This document shows, one piece after another, positions 53,581 to 62,673 of a stretch of DNA of 64,000 bases. How positions within the stretch are numbered: position 1 is the stretch's first letter; each line of letters starts with the position of its first letter. The notes under the pieces were generated by a model. The model had not been told where the DNA came from, made no database searches, and saw only the letters and a list, made by a program, of their open reading frames with translations. A program made the translations under genes and the position numbers. Source of the stretch: an uncultured Prevotellaceae bacterium (GTDB lineage Bacteria; Bacteroidota; Bacteroidia; Bacteroidales; Bacteroidaceae); assembly GCA_902780635.1 (NCBI GenBank), contig CACZGH010000011.1, forward strand, positions 62,001 through 126,000. The letters are read 5' to 3'.

Positions 53581-54966
53581 TCAGTATGATCGGGTAATCT
53601 CAAATGCCACAGACTGCTGCGGCAGACCGGCAGGCAGAGTGACGCTGACGACGTCGCCCTGTATCTGGCATTTCACTTTTCTGCCATTTTTCACCAGCCG
53701 CACAGCATTTTTGTCGTGTGGAAGATTTCCTCTCCACGACACCTGTGCAGGCCAGGGCCGTCCTGCCTCATGCATATAGATGGCATAGAGTTTCTTGCCA
53801 TCTTTTGATGCTGTAAACCACACATCGCCATCATGATAATGAGGTGTGGTCACGGTTTGATAGATGGCCTTGCCATTGTCACGCATCCACTGTCCGATGT
53901 CTTTGAGACGTTGTGTGACCTCTGGCTGAAAAAGGCCCTCTGGTGTAGGGCCTACGCCAAGCACCAAGTTGCCCCCCTTGGCCACGATTTCGACCAGCGT
54001 GTTGATGACCTGCTCTGGTGTCTTCCACCGTGGTTTTTTCACATAACCCCAGTCATCACTCAGTGGGATGCAACTCTCCCATGGATAGTCGAGTTGCGTG
54101 TCGGGGATGGTGCGCTCTGGGGTCTGATAGTTTTCATAGGGTCCATGGATGGTGCGGTCGACCATGATAAGTCCAGGCTGACGCTGACGCGCCATGCGCG
54201 CGATACGCTCCATATTGATATCCTGATGGTTTTCCGGGCATACCCATCCTCCATCCAGCCAAAGGATATCGACCTTGCCATATCGGCTCAGCACCTCATC
54301 AATCTGCCGATAGGTAAAATCTTTGAACTGCTGCCACCTCCAAGGATATTTATTGATGGGGTAATTGACATTGCGGCCTTTGGTTGGAAAGACATCCCAC
54401 CAATAATACTGTGAGTGCCAGTCAGGTTTTGAGAAATAAGCTCCGGCCATGAACCCCTTTGCACGGAAGGCGTCGAACACGTATTTGAGCACGTCACGTT
54501 GTGGATGTGCGGCAAAAGCATGCCGGGCGATGGTGAAGTCGGTCTCCTGACTGTCGTACATGCAAAAACCGTCATGATGCTTGGTGGTGAAGATGACATA
54601 CTTCATGCCTGCGTCTTCAGCAGCTTCCGCCCACTGTGTGGGATTGAACTTGGTGGGGTCGAACTGTTCCGAGAACCCCCAATACCAGTCTTTGTACTGC
54701 TGGTAGGTCATGGTGGTGTCGCGTGTAATCCAGTCTTCGACACATATTGACCACGACTCGACGATACCCGGCACGGCATAAAGTCCCCAGTGTATCAAGA
54801 CACCGAACTTCATGTCCTGCCACTGATGCAAGCGCTCCACGACAAGAGGGTCTGTCGGCCATTCGTATTGCTCCGACTGACTGTGTACTTTGCCCTGTGC
54901 CCCCACTCCCAGTACGTAGAGTGTCAGGACGGCTAGCACTAAAAGTATCTTTCGCTTAGTCTTCAT
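53581..54966 (-). CDS. GH29 alpha-L-fucosidase, exported
   Basis: 461 residues from ATG 54966 (54975 is an alternative). Signal peptide about 1-23 (LAVLTLYVLGVGAQ). GH29 features: MKFGVLIHWGLYAVPG (about 52-67), TTKHHDGFCMYDS, and the nucleophile Asp238 in VDILWLDGGW; the C-terminal beta domain is short. It removes terminal alpha-L-fucose. It sits inside an operon that makes GDP-fucose and transfers fucose, so it may trim or recycle the cell's own fucosylated glycan, or release host fucose to feed it. Confidence 0.93.
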   Translation of the reverse strand: MKTKRKILLVLAVLTLYVLGVGAQGKVHSQSEQYEWPTDPLVVERLHQWQDMKFGVLIHWGLYAVPGIVESWSICVEDWITRDTTMTYQQYKDWYWGFSEQFDPTKFNPTQWAEAAEDAGMKYVIFTTKHHDGFCMYDSQETDFTIARHAFAAHPQRDVLKYVFDAFRAKGFMAGAYFSKPDWHSQYYWWDVFPTKGRNVNYPINKYPWRWQQFKDFTYRQIDEVLSRYGKVDILWLDGGWVCPENHQDINMERIARMARQRQPGLIMVDRTIHGPYENYQTPERTIPDTQLDYPWESCIPLSDDWGYVKKPRWKTPEQVINTLVEIVAKGGNLVLGVGPTPEGLFQPEVTQRLKDIGQWMRDNGKAIYQTVTTPHYHDGDVWFTASKDGKKLYAIYMHEAGRPWPAQVSWRGNLPHDKNAVRLVKNGRKVKCQIQGDVVSVTLPAGLPQQSVAFEITRSY

Positions 54967-54971
54967 CAGAA

Positions 54972-56117
54972 TCAATCGTCATCAACAGCCTCACCTCTCA
55001 GCCGGCGCCTGACATGTCCTCTGAAATCATAGAATGGCACCCAAAATGACTCAGAGGGATAGTGTAAAAGTAAACGATAATGGAAAGACTCGAGTATGAA
55101 GAACCGTTTAATATGCCCACGAGCACCTTTCATGCTCTTATTCATACGCGTCTCATATTTCCCAAAGTTTCCTGCCTCCAATACTTCGTTGATGATGAAT
55201 TTCCCTTCTTTCTGATTGGGCTCAACATACAGATAACTACTGTCAAGGCCAAGTATATCCTGCTCAATAAACATAATGGCTTGAGCAAATTTCAGCATTC
55301 TGAAACGTTTGAGTGTCTTTATCAACTCCTTCTTGTCTGCCTCTGTCATGCCGTCATTCTTTGCTTTGCGTAGCAAATAATAGTAATCAATAATCTGACG
55401 CAGGCCGATACCTTCCTTGATGATATGCCGATAAATATGCAGGAGTTGGAAGAAAAGATTGAAAGTATTAGTGGGAATGTTGAATGAATACTTTCCATCC
55501 GGAGAAGTGACCAGATTGGTAAATTGACTTGGAGCCGCTTCTTCAAAATATTTTTTCACTTTTTTATCCACAAATGGATTAAGCATGTATGACGGACGGA
55601 AATGGACCTCGACCTCTGCGTCTCTGAACATGGGAAAATCCACATGAATAGCTGACGCTTTTCGACCTTTATAATATTGATTGGTGAACTCAAGGATTTT
55701 TTCGCGTCCGCCCTCCAGCCAGATGTCTATGTCGCCACAAGTGCGCATGTATGGATCAGGATACATGAGGGCATTGCCCTGCCCTTTCAGTATGCAGTTG
55801 CGGAAGCCATTTTCCTGAAACCATTCCGAAGCCTTCATCGTGCGTCCGAAGAGAGTGGTGTTGTTTTTCCGGAGGCGATGACCCTCAAACACCCATTCCA
55901 TGACATCCTCGTCGCTTGGCTTATTGCCCATGAAATCATCCTTTCCGAGACGGCCATTCTCCATCAGGATGGTAGGCAGGAAGATCCCTGGTATAGCGTG
56001 CTTGGTGGCAAAGACCAGCAAGTCATGCCAATTGATCTCTTTGATGCACGGTGGGACGGGTCGGTCTTCATTCAAACAAAATTTGAGTAATTCGAAATAG
56101 TTGCTGGTGGAATCCAT
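54972..56117 (-). CDS. Nucleotidyltransferase-fold protein (NTP_transf_5-like)
   Basis: 381 residues. The key segment is CILKGQGNALMYPDPYMRTCG followed by DIDIWL (about 131-157), the G-x-G/D-x-D pattern of nucleotidyltransferase folds as seen in the NTP_transf_5 family; HVDFPMFRDAEVEVHF follows. These proteins are frequent in Bacteroidetes and cyanobacterial polysaccharide or peptide loci, and their substrates are not known. The gene follows the phosphoglycosyl transferase in the same direction (13 bases). Confidence 0.78.
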   Translation of the reverse strand: MDSTSNYFELLKFCLNEDRPVPPCIKEINWHDLLVFATKHAIPGIFLPTILMENGRLGKDDFMGNKPSDEDVMEWVFEGHRLRKNNTTLFGRTMKASEWFQENGFRNCILKGQGNALMYPDPYMRTCGDIDIWLEGGREKILEFTNQYYKGRKASAIHVDFPMFRDAEVEVHFRPSYMLNPFVDKKVKKYFEEAAPSQFTNLVTSPDGKYSFNIPTNTFNLFFQLLHIYRHIIKEGIGLRQIIDYYYLLRKAKNDGMTEADKKELIKTLKRFRMLKFAQAIMFIEQDILGLDSSYLYVEPNQKEGKFIINEVLEAGNFGKYETRMNKSMKGARGHIKRFFILESFHYRLLLHYPSESFWVPFYDFRGHVRRRLRGEAVDDD

Positions 56118-56130
56118 GGATGAATAAGAA

Positions 56131-56715
56131 CTAAATGATTTTTGCGAATGTGAGAAATATAATTTTGAAATACTCCTTCATGGTCTGATTGTTGATATAC
56201 TGAAGGTTGTATTCTATTTTCTTTGGCATGATCTGCTCGACATACATTTTCTCAGGGTCGTCAGCCATACCGAGGATAAGATTTTCATCGGAATAAGCGA
56301 TAGAGGCATAGTCGGTGATGCCGGGCTTCACGCTGAGCACGACACGCTGTTCGGGGGTATAGAGTCTTACGTATCGCTCTACCTCCGGCCGAGGACCCAC
56401 CAAGCTCATATCACCAATCAGAACATTCCACAGTTGGGGAAGTTCATCGAGTTTGTATTTTCTCAGATAATACCCCACTTTGGTGATACGTGAGTCACGC
56501 CCACCAACCGTGATAAGTGTGCCTTTGTCTGACCCGATTCGCATGGAGCGGAATTTGAACAGCCTAAAAGGCACGCCGTTCTTTCCCACACGCTTCTGAG
56601 AATAGAACCCCGGCCCCTTGCTGGTGACCCGTATAAGGATGTAGATGACCAGCAGCAGCGGTGAAATCAGGATCAGTCCGATGGCTGAAAGCAGGATGTC
56701 TACAAGACGTATCAT
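56131..56715 (-). CDS. Small phosphoglycosyl transferase (initiating sugar transferase)
   Basis: 194 residues from ATG 56715; the frame upstream of this overlaps the aminotransferase gene and reads as out-of-frame noise. One membrane segment (LVDILLSAIGLILISPLLLVIYIL, about 4-26), then YSQKRVGKNGVPFRLFKFRSM, KLDELPQLWNVLIGDMSLVG and GPRPEVE. This is the PglC/WcaJ-core family, which transfers a sugar phosphate to undecaprenyl phosphate, the first step of repeat-unit synthesis. Next to a DegT aminotransferase, its donor may be a UDP-amino sugar. Confidence 0.93.
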   Translation of the reverse strand: MIRLVDILLSAIGLILISPLLLVIYILIRVTSKGPGFYSQKRVGKNGVPFRLFKFRSMRIGSDKGTLITVGGRDSRITKVGYYLRKYKLDELPQLWNVLIGDMSLVGPRPEVERYVRLYTPEQRVVLSVKPGITDYASIAYSDENLILGMADDPEKMYVEQIMPKKIEYNLQYINNQTMKEYFKIIFLTFAKII

Positions 56716-56722
56716 TATTGGA

Positions 56723-57946
56723 TTACTGGAGAGTCTGACTCTTGACGAGATGGTAGGCGTTGATAACAGTCTGAATGACGACACGGACCTTCTCGTCATC
56801 CAGTTGTGGATACACAGGCAATGATATTTCACACTCATAATTATTGTAAGCCTGGGGGAAGTCTTTGATATCATAACCCAACCCCTTGTAGTAAGAAAGC
56901 ATGGGCAGCGGCACAAAATGCACATTGACCGCCACGTCGTGCTTGGCAATCTCTGCTATCATGGCATCTCGCTGCTGCTCTGTGAAGTCTCTCACCCGCA
57001 GGGCATAAACGTGGCAAGAGGTCTCTCTGTCAGCCACGCGATAAGGAGGCAAGATGGCCCAAGGGCATGCCGCGAAAGCCGCATTGTAGGTATCGTAGAC
57101 CCGGTGTCGCTCTTTAAGCAGCCGATCATACTGTCGGATCTGGGCCAGTCCGATGGCCGCATTGATGTCGGCCATGTTGACTTTCATACCCTTGCCCACG
57201 ATATCGTATCTCCATCCGCCTGCCTGACTTTTAGTAAAGGCATCTTTGGTCTGGCAGTTGAGCGACATGAGTCTGAAGTCTTTATACAATTGCAAATTGT
57301 CAAAAGGTTCTGGCATATTAAAGCAGATCATGCCCCCCTCGGCCGTTGTCACATTCTTGACGGCATGCAATGAGAACACTGCGATGTCGGTCTCTGCGCC
57401 GTTGTGCTTACCATGATAGCGTGCCCCGATGGAATGAGCCGAGTCGCTCAGCACCAAGATGCGCCCCAGTTTCTCCTGCATCTCAGAAGAGGGTTTGAAC
57501 ATAGCCTGTATCTGCGGCTCACGCACCAGTGACATGATAGCATCGTAGTCGCATGGGAACCCAGCGATGTCGACAGGGATGATGGCTTTTGTCCTTGGTG
57601 TGATGGCCCTTCTGATGGCGTCAACAGAGATGTTGAAGTCTGTCCCTGAGTCTGCCATCACCACCTTGGCTCCAGCCCACATAGGTGCCATGGCTGTGGC
57701 ACAATAGGTGTAGGCGGGTATGATGACCTCGTCGCCAGGCTGTATGCCCAACCAGCGTAAAGTCATGAGAGCCCCGGAGGTCCAAGAGTTGACTCCCAGA
57801 GCCGCCTGAGCACCAGTCAGTTTACAGATTTCAAACTCTAGGGCTTTCACTTTAGGTCCTGTGGTGATCCATCCAGAGCGCAGAGAGTCAACCACTTCGT
57901 TGATAACAGTCTCGTCGACATATGGGGGTGAGAAAGGTATCTTCAT
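56723..57946 (-). CDS. DegT/DnrJ/EryC1-family PLP aminotransferase
   Basis: 407 residues from ATG 57946 (57970 in frame is an alternative). MKIPFSPPYVD starts the family; SGWITTGPKVKALE, GVNSWTSGAL, PAYTYCATAM, the PLP-contact SDSAHSIGA and the PLP Lys in SLHAVKNVTTAEGG are seen. It aminates a 4-keto or 3-keto nucleotide sugar. An about 15-residue insertion near EPQIQAMFKPSSEMQEKLG is typical of some capsule enzymes. Its product is probably the amino sugar used by the adjacent initiating transferase or acylated by 59932-60582. Confidence 0.92.
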   Translation of the reverse strand: MKIPFSPPYVDETVINEVVDSLRSGWITTGPKVKALEFEICKLTGAQAALGVNSWTSGALMTLRWLGIQPGDEVIIPAYTYCATAMAPMWAGAKVVMADSGTDFNISVDAIRRAITPRTKAIIPVDIAGFPCDYDAIMSLVREPQIQAMFKPSSEMQEKLGRILVLSDSAHSIGARYHGKHNGAETDIAVFSLHAVKNVTTAEGGMICFNMPEPFDNLQLYKDFRLMSLNCQTKDAFTKSQAGGWRYDIVGKGMKVNMADINAAIGLAQIRQYDRLLKERHRVYDTYNAAFAACPWAILPPYRVADRETSCHVYALRVRDFTEQQRDAMIAEIAKHDVAVNVHFVPLPMLSYYKGLGYDIKDFPQAYNNYECEISLPVYPQLDDEKVRVVIQTVINAYHLVKSQTLQ

Positions 57947-57994
57947 ATCGTTAATTATTTTTGTCTTCAATTATATTGTGTTAAGGCAATCATC

Positions 57995-59038
57995 TTACCT
58001 GTTAACATTCACATGAAATTTTTGATGACGGAGCACCTTATAAATGCCATAAAGGTATCCAATACCATAACTGATATGTATATTGAAAAATGTATACGGC
58101 ATATACCAGACAAGTGCCGGTTTTCTGTGTTTGATGGCACTTTTTACTCCTATCAAGAGGCCTATGAGCAGATACAATGCCAGCACGCCCAAATAGGCAT
58201 ACAAAAAGAACGGATGGACAAAACTGAGTATCAGGCCCAGCACCAAACCTACGACAAACAAAGCCGGGAAGAACTGGCGTATGGTGGCCGGAGCTCCCAA
58301 TTTTTTGTTGACAAGTGGTTTGAACAGTCCGTATTGGTAATACATACGCCTCATCTTGTGTATATTATCACGAGAGGTATAGTTGATTTCCAATTCGGGA
58401 ATGATATATATCTTGCCTCCATTCTTGATAATGCGGGCGTTGAACTCATCGTCCTGGTTGCGGATCAGTTCCTCGTCAAAAAGTCCGATACGATCAAAAA
58501 CATCCCTTCTGAAACATCCAAAAGGCACTGTGTCTGTCTGCTTGATCTCACGAGACCCGATTTTATGCTCTGACCCTCCCACACCGAAGGGATGACTTGA
58601 GCAGAGTGCAATGGACAGACACTGAGGAGTGTCATTGGCCGGAAGTGTTCTCCATACGCCACCCACATTGTCTGCGCCCAGCTCATGAAGATATTTGACC
58701 AGTATCGACACATAGTTGTGCGGATAGACACAATGGCCGTCGAGACGCACGATTACATCACCTTTTGAGGCCAGGATACCTTTGTTCATCGCATAGGGCA
58801 CCGTCTTCTCTGGATTGTCAATCAGTCTGATATATGGATACTTCCGTGCATAGTCGTTGATGATGTCTCTAGTGCGGTCAGGGCTCATTCCATCGACGAA
58901 GATGACTTCCATCTTGTCTTGTGGGTAGTCCTGTTCAAGGATTGACAAGATGCACTTCTCGATGAACTTCTCCTCCTTATAGACGGGGAGCACAACAGAT
59001 ATAAAGGACTTATTATTATCTATCATATCTTTATCCAT
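57995..59038 (-). CDS. GT2 glycosyltransferase with C-terminal membrane region (ExoA-like)
   Basis: 347 residues: SVVLPVYKEEKFIEKCI (GT-A start), EVIFVDGMSPDRTRDII, VIVRLDGHCVYPHNYV with the DxD-like metal site, and FDEELIRNQDDEFNARI (ED-type catalytic region). Hydrophobic helices at about 255-300 anchor it. It adds one sugar to the lipid-linked repeat unit. The start overlaps the end of the fucosyltransferase gene by 16 bases (by 4 if Met5 is used). Confidence 0.92.
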   Translation of the reverse strand: MDKDMIDNNKSFISVVLPVYKEEKFIEKCILSILEQDYPQDKMEVIFVDGMSPDRTRDIINDYARKYPYIRLIDNPEKTVPYAMNKGILASKGDVIVRLDGHCVYPHNYVSILVKYLHELGADNVGGVWRTLPANDTPQCLSIALCSSHPFGVGGSEHKIGSREIKQTDTVPFGCFRRDVFDRIGLFDEELIRNQDDEFNARIIKNGGKIYIIPELEINYTSRDNIHKMRRMYYQYGLFKPLVNKKLGAPATIRQFFPALFVVGLVLGLILSFVHPFFLYAYLGVLALYLLIGLLIGVKSAIKHRKPALVWYMPYTFFNIHISYGIGYLYGIYKVLRHQKFHVNVNR

Positions 59039-59922
59039 GATGGATCATACAGATGATGTGGAATATGATCATTATTGCTCCATCTTGCAGGCACAAGCAC
59101 TGATTCAACGTTTTTATTTAAGAAAGCTCCCCACCAACTGAACGAACTGTTTGCGATGACCAGATGTTTGCAATATGTCATTAAGAACATATCCCAGAAA
59201 CTATCTTTCCCTTTGTTGTCTGTAACATATACAATATCACTGTTGTTGAGGAGAGGAGCTATATTTTCCCTACACCAATCCATGTCATTAGAAAAGATAA
59301 AGAAGGTGTATTTGCTGTCTTTTGATGTCAGACGGCTGATTGCTTTCTTATAATATGTGATATCGCAGATATTATTAAATGCAGCTGACTGCAAATAGTC
59401 CCCCCTTCGAATATGCATTCCCACACTTTTTGTGGTGCAAATTTTTTCAATCATCTCTTTGTTGTAATCATTAGGAGCGGGATGTTGAAAAATATCAAAA
59501 AGTGTGTCTTTTATATCTTGATAGTAATCGATGCATTGCCAGTTGCCCTCATAATACCTGTCACCTTCCGTAAAGACCTCATCCAAATATATATAATTTT
59601 TCGAATACGGGATAATCATCTCTGTCTTCCTGACAGGAAGCAAGCGACGGCAAAGACGAGATAAAAAATAATTGGGTATGTAATAACTGACACGGCTGAC
59701 TTGTCTGAAATGGGCTATTGGAATCGTGGCATGAGGAAAAATCTTCGCCAGTTCAAAGCCATTATGTAGATTTGTAGCCTTTATTTTCTTCAAAAAGATA
59801 TAATGATAGTGATGCGTATCTATATAAATGGCCTCATTGGGGTAATGTTTCTTCAAAAAGACAGCAAATGCATACTGAAACATCTGGTTGCCCAATCCGC
59901 CTGATATATTGACTATTTTCAT
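59023..59922 (-). CDS. GT11 alpha-1,2-fucosyltransferase-like
   Basis: 299 residues. NISGGLGNQMFQYAFAV at the start (donor binding), HIRRGDYL (about 171-178, the HxRRxDY motif) and NSSFSWWGAFLN near 255-266 are the GT11 signatures. It moves fucose from GDP-fucose to a sugar on the repeat unit, the natural consumer of the ManC-Gmd-Fcl pathway in this operon. The linkage is inferred from family, not shown. Confidence 0.93.
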   Translation of the reverse strand: MKIVNISGGLGNQMFQYAFAVFLKKHYPNEAIYIDTHHYHYIFLKKIKATNLHNGFELAKIFPHATIPIAHFRQVSRVSYYIPNYFLSRLCRRLLPVRKTEMIIPYSKNYIYLDEVFTEGDRYYEGNWQCIDYYQDIKDTLFDIFQHPAPNDYNKEMIEKICTTKSVGMHIRRGDYLQSAAFNNICDITYYKKAISRLTSKDSKYTFFIFSNDMDWCRENIAPLLNNSDIVYVTDNKGKDSFWDMFLMTYCKHLVIANSSFSWWGAFLNKNVESVLVPARWSNNDHIPHHLYDPSWIKI

Positions 59923-59931
59923 TATGCGTGA

Positions 59932-60582
59932 TTAATTATTTGTCGTCAGCTTGACAAACGCCGCAATATCCTTCACTTTCGCCCTGAAGTACTTCTGGTA
60001 GTTTTTTTCCAACACCTCACGACGGAGACGTTTCTCCTCTGGATAGAGCTGTTGCTCGTGGGCGATGATGTCGTCAGGGGTGTATCTGAAGCCTATCACC
60101 TTGCCAGGATTTCCCACAACAATGGCGTAGGGGGGCACTTTACAACTTCTGAGCACGGTACCAGCACCGATGATGGCACCACGGCCGATATGAGTGCCGG
60201 AAAGAAGGGTGACGTTGGCAGCGAGCCATACACTCTCCTCCACGATGACCTCACCGGGCTCCAGATTGTCATTGCCGCCATCATGTATCTCATGCCCTAT
60301 CTCCACCCGATGGTTGTCGGTGACGACAGTGAGTCCACCAGCAGCGCCAGAGTCATCGCCCATGACAAACCGCCCTTTGGTGGCATAAAGCACATTGTTC
60401 CAGTCGATATTGACATTGCGGCCTAAATAAATGTTTTGCCGGCCACTGACGATGGAAGGTTTGTGCACATGTGCACCTGGGCCGAGAGCGCCCCAAGGCG
60501 CCGGCCTTGAGATATACCTCGTGAGAAACGAGGAGAAAGCGAGTCTGAGTGCCTTAAAAAGATATCGGATGGTAAAGAACAT
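59932..60582 (-). CDS. Hexapeptide-repeat acyltransferase
   Basis: 216 residues from ATG 60582; the ATG at 60612 would overlap the SDR gene by 20 bases. Left-handed beta-helix: GRQNIYLGRNVNIDWNNVL, TVVTDNHRVEIGHEIHDG (possible catalytic His), SVWLAANVTLLSGTHIGRGA and GAGTVLRSCKVPPYAIVVGNP. Next to an ACP, a KAS III and an SDR, it probably transfers their acyl product to an amino or hydroxyl group of a sugar. Confidence 0.87.
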   Translation of the reverse strand: MFFTIRYLFKALRLAFSSFLTRYISRPAPWGALGPGAHVHKPSIVSGRQNIYLGRNVNIDWNNVLYATKGRFVMGDDSGAAGGLTVVTDNHRVEIGHEIHDGGNDNLEPGEVIVEESVWLAANVTLLSGTHIGRGAIIGAGTVLRSCKVPPYAIVVGNPGKVIGFRYTPDDIIAHEQQLYPEEKRLRREVLEKNYQKYFRAKVKDIAAFVKLTTNN

Positions 60583-60592
60583 AGATACAGAC

Positions 60593-61351
60593 TTATCGGA
60601 TGGTATACCCACCGTCGATGATGAGATTCTGTCCGGTCATCCACTTAGAGGCATCACTCAGGAGGAAGACACAAGCATGGGCAATGTCGGAAGGTTCGCC
60701 CAATCCCAATGGGAAACCGTCGATACGTTTTTTATAGTCAGCCTCGGAGAGCGTGGAGAGGTAGCTTTCCATCAAAGGCGTCTTCACCGTGCCAGGAGAC
60801 ACACAATTGACACGTATCTTACGTTTGGCCAACTCGAGTGCGAGCACACGGGCACCACTGATCAGTGCACCCTTGGAGGCGGCATAAGCCGTCAATCCGC
60901 TCCGTGCGATGACACCACTGATAGATGCTATCAACACCACGCTGCCACCACTATTGAAATGCTTGACCTGGCAGAGTTGGCGCACCAGTTCAAAACCACT
61001 GACGGTGTTGACGCTTAGCAGCGTCTCATAATCTTGGGGCGTAAGTAGTTTGGAAGGAGCCGTCCGTTCTATACCAGCAGAATGGATAAGTCCATCCACC
61101 TTGCCATGTCTCTCATGTATCTGACCGACCAGAGCCGCAATCCCATTGAGGTCGGTCAGGTCATAGGAAATGGTCTCATGACCCTCACCCTCCAGCAAGG
61201 CGGCCACCTCGCTCAGTCTCTGCTGATTGCGGCCGATAGCTATCACCCTGGCTCCCAGTTGGCTGCACTGGATGGCACACTGCCGTCCGATGCCCGAGGA
61301 GGCGCCGGTGATGACGATGATCTTACCTTGAAGAGAATAAGGTGATGTCAT
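60593..61351 (-). CDS. SDR-family oxidoreductase (FabG-like)
   Basis: 252 residues: ITGASSGIGRQCAIQC (13-28), NAG-like HSAGIERT, and YAASKGALISG with the Tyr-x-x-x-Lys pair (about 155-159), plus CVSPGTVKTPLMESYL. FabG-type enzymes reduce 3-ketoacyl-ACP. One base after the KAS III stop, so translationally coupled. Likely reduces the ketoacyl product of the KAS III to a 3-hydroxyacyl-ACP. Confidence 0.88.
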   Translation of the reverse strand: MTSPYSLQGKIIVITGASSGIGRQCAIQCSQLGARVIAIGRNQQRLSEVAALLEGEGHETISYDLTDLNGIAALVGQIHERHGKVDGLIHSAGIERTAPSKLLTPQDYETLLSVNTVSGFELVRQLCQVKHFNSGGSVVLIASISGVIARSGLTAYAASKGALISGARVLALELAKRKIRVNCVSPGTVKTPLMESYLSTLSEADYKKRIDGFPLGLGEPSDIAHACVFLLSDASKWMTGQNLIIDGGYTIR

Positions 61352-61352
61352 A

Positions 61353-62411
61353 TTATATCTCTACTATTTCACTGATATGGCAGTGGTCGAATGAGACGAT
61401 GGCGGTAGACCAAGACATCCCTACGCCAAAAGCGCTCAGAAGCAACGTCTTATGACCTTGAAGCTGGTCTTTCAACTCACTGACAATAGTGAGTGGTACA
61501 GAAACGGATGAGGTGTTGCCAAACTTCTCAATGGTGTGGGGTATCTTGGCCGTGTCAAGTTTCATCTTCTTGGCGATATAACTATTGATATAATTGTTGG
61601 CCTGATGGAAGACGAAAAAGTCGACCTGGTCTTTGTCCAACCCCGCATACTCCAATGTCTTTTTGATGTCACGCGGGATTTCTCTAATCACAAAGGTGAA
61701 GACGTCGCCACCGCGCATATATCCCTGCTCGTCACTGCGTATATTGCCATATTCGTCGACCACACGTTCACGCAGTGTCTCCTCACTGCTGGGATAGCGA
61801 TAACCACCACCCTTGATCATGATGAGGTCGTGACGAGAACCATCTGAATTGAGTGAGAACCAGCTTTTGCCGAACCGCTCGTCCCGTTCGACAAGAGCCG
61901 CAATGCCACCATCGCCGAAAATAAAGGCGCTGCGCCGGTCTTTGGGCGAATACACCTTGGAACGAGTCTCGCCATCTAGTACCATGGCTTTGTGGAAATT
62001 GCCACCCTGCATCATGCCATAGACCACAGACAAAGCATAACTGAAACCAGCACATCCCAACTGGATGTCAAAAGCGACACAATGGTTGGGAAGGCCCAGA
62101 CGATGTTGCAAAATAATCGAGGTGGCTGGCATCCGATAGTCGGGCGTCTGTGAGAGAAACACCAGCAGATCGATGTCCTCACGACAGATGTCATTGTCTT
62201 TGATAAGCTGCTCCGCTGCCGCATAGCATAAATCGGACGAGCAAGTGTCCTTGTCGGCAAACCGACGTTCGAAAACGCCTACCTTGTCGACCACTTCCTT
62301 GACCTGGTCGGCAGGGAAATAGTCGGTATACTCATAGTTGTGGATGACCTGCCGTGGCACACATCCCGCCATGGCACTGACACCCACGCCATCAAAAGAA
62401 ATCAAAGCCAT
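61353..62411 (-). CDS. 3-oxoacyl-ACP synthase III-like (FabH-like)
   Basis: 352 residues with the full catalytic triad: Cys in FDIQLGCAGFSYAL (about 115-130), His in FFVFHQANNYINSYIAKK (about 270) and Asn in EKFGNTSSVSVPL (about 302-312). GVGVSAMAGCVPRQ replaces the usual FabH start. FabH condenses an acyl-CoA with malonyl-ACP. Located between an ACP gene and an SDR, this copy is dedicated to the surface polymer rather than to bulk fatty-acid synthesis (inference). Confidence 0.9.
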   Translation of the reverse strand: MALISFDGVGVSAMAGCVPRQVIHNYEYTDYFPADQVKEVVDKVGVFERRFADKDTCSSDLCYAAAEQLIKDNDICREDIDLLVFLSQTPDYRMPATSIILQHRLGLPNHCVAFDIQLGCAGFSYALSVVYGMMQGGNFHKAMVLDGETRSKVYSPKDRRSAFIFGDGGIAALVERDERFGKSWFSLNSDGSRHDLIMIKGGGYRYPSSEETLRERVVDEYGNIRSDEQGYMRGGDVFTFVIREIPRDIKKTLEYAGLDKDQVDFFVFHQANNYINSYIAKKMKLDTAKIPHTIEKFGNTSSVSVPLTIVSELKDQLQGHKTLLLSAFGVGMSWSTAIVSFDHCHISEIVEI

Positions 62412-62415
62412 GACG

Positions 62416-62640
62416 TCAAGCGGTAGCCAATAGGTAAAGGTCGTTGATGGTCTCGGCAGCGTGAATGTCCTTCTCCTCTATCTGCTTCTCAAACTCCTCG
62501 TCGAAGAAGGCGATGATGAGCATGACAGACAGCGAACTCCATTCTTCGAGATCTTTGAATATCGTCTCAGGAGTCAGTGCCTCCACATCTTCTATCTCTA
62601 TGGCTTCTGCCAATTTCTCGATAAATTCAGATATTTCCAT
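62416..62640 (-). CDS. Dedicated acyl carrier protein
   Basis: 74 residues, acidic and helical. The phosphopantetheine site reads EEWSSLSVM, so Ser36 in SSL replaces the usual DSL. The length is that of ACPs. It is followed 4 bases later by the KAS III gene. It would carry the acyl chain built by KAS III and SDR to the hexapeptide acyltransferase. Confidence 0.86.
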   Translation of the reverse strand: MEISEFIEKLAEAIEIEDVEALTPETIFKDLEEWSSLSVMLIIAFFDEEFEKQIEEKDIHAAETINDLYLLATA

Positions 62641-62673
62641 AATAAGTATATATGATATTTGTTGATTTCAAAA

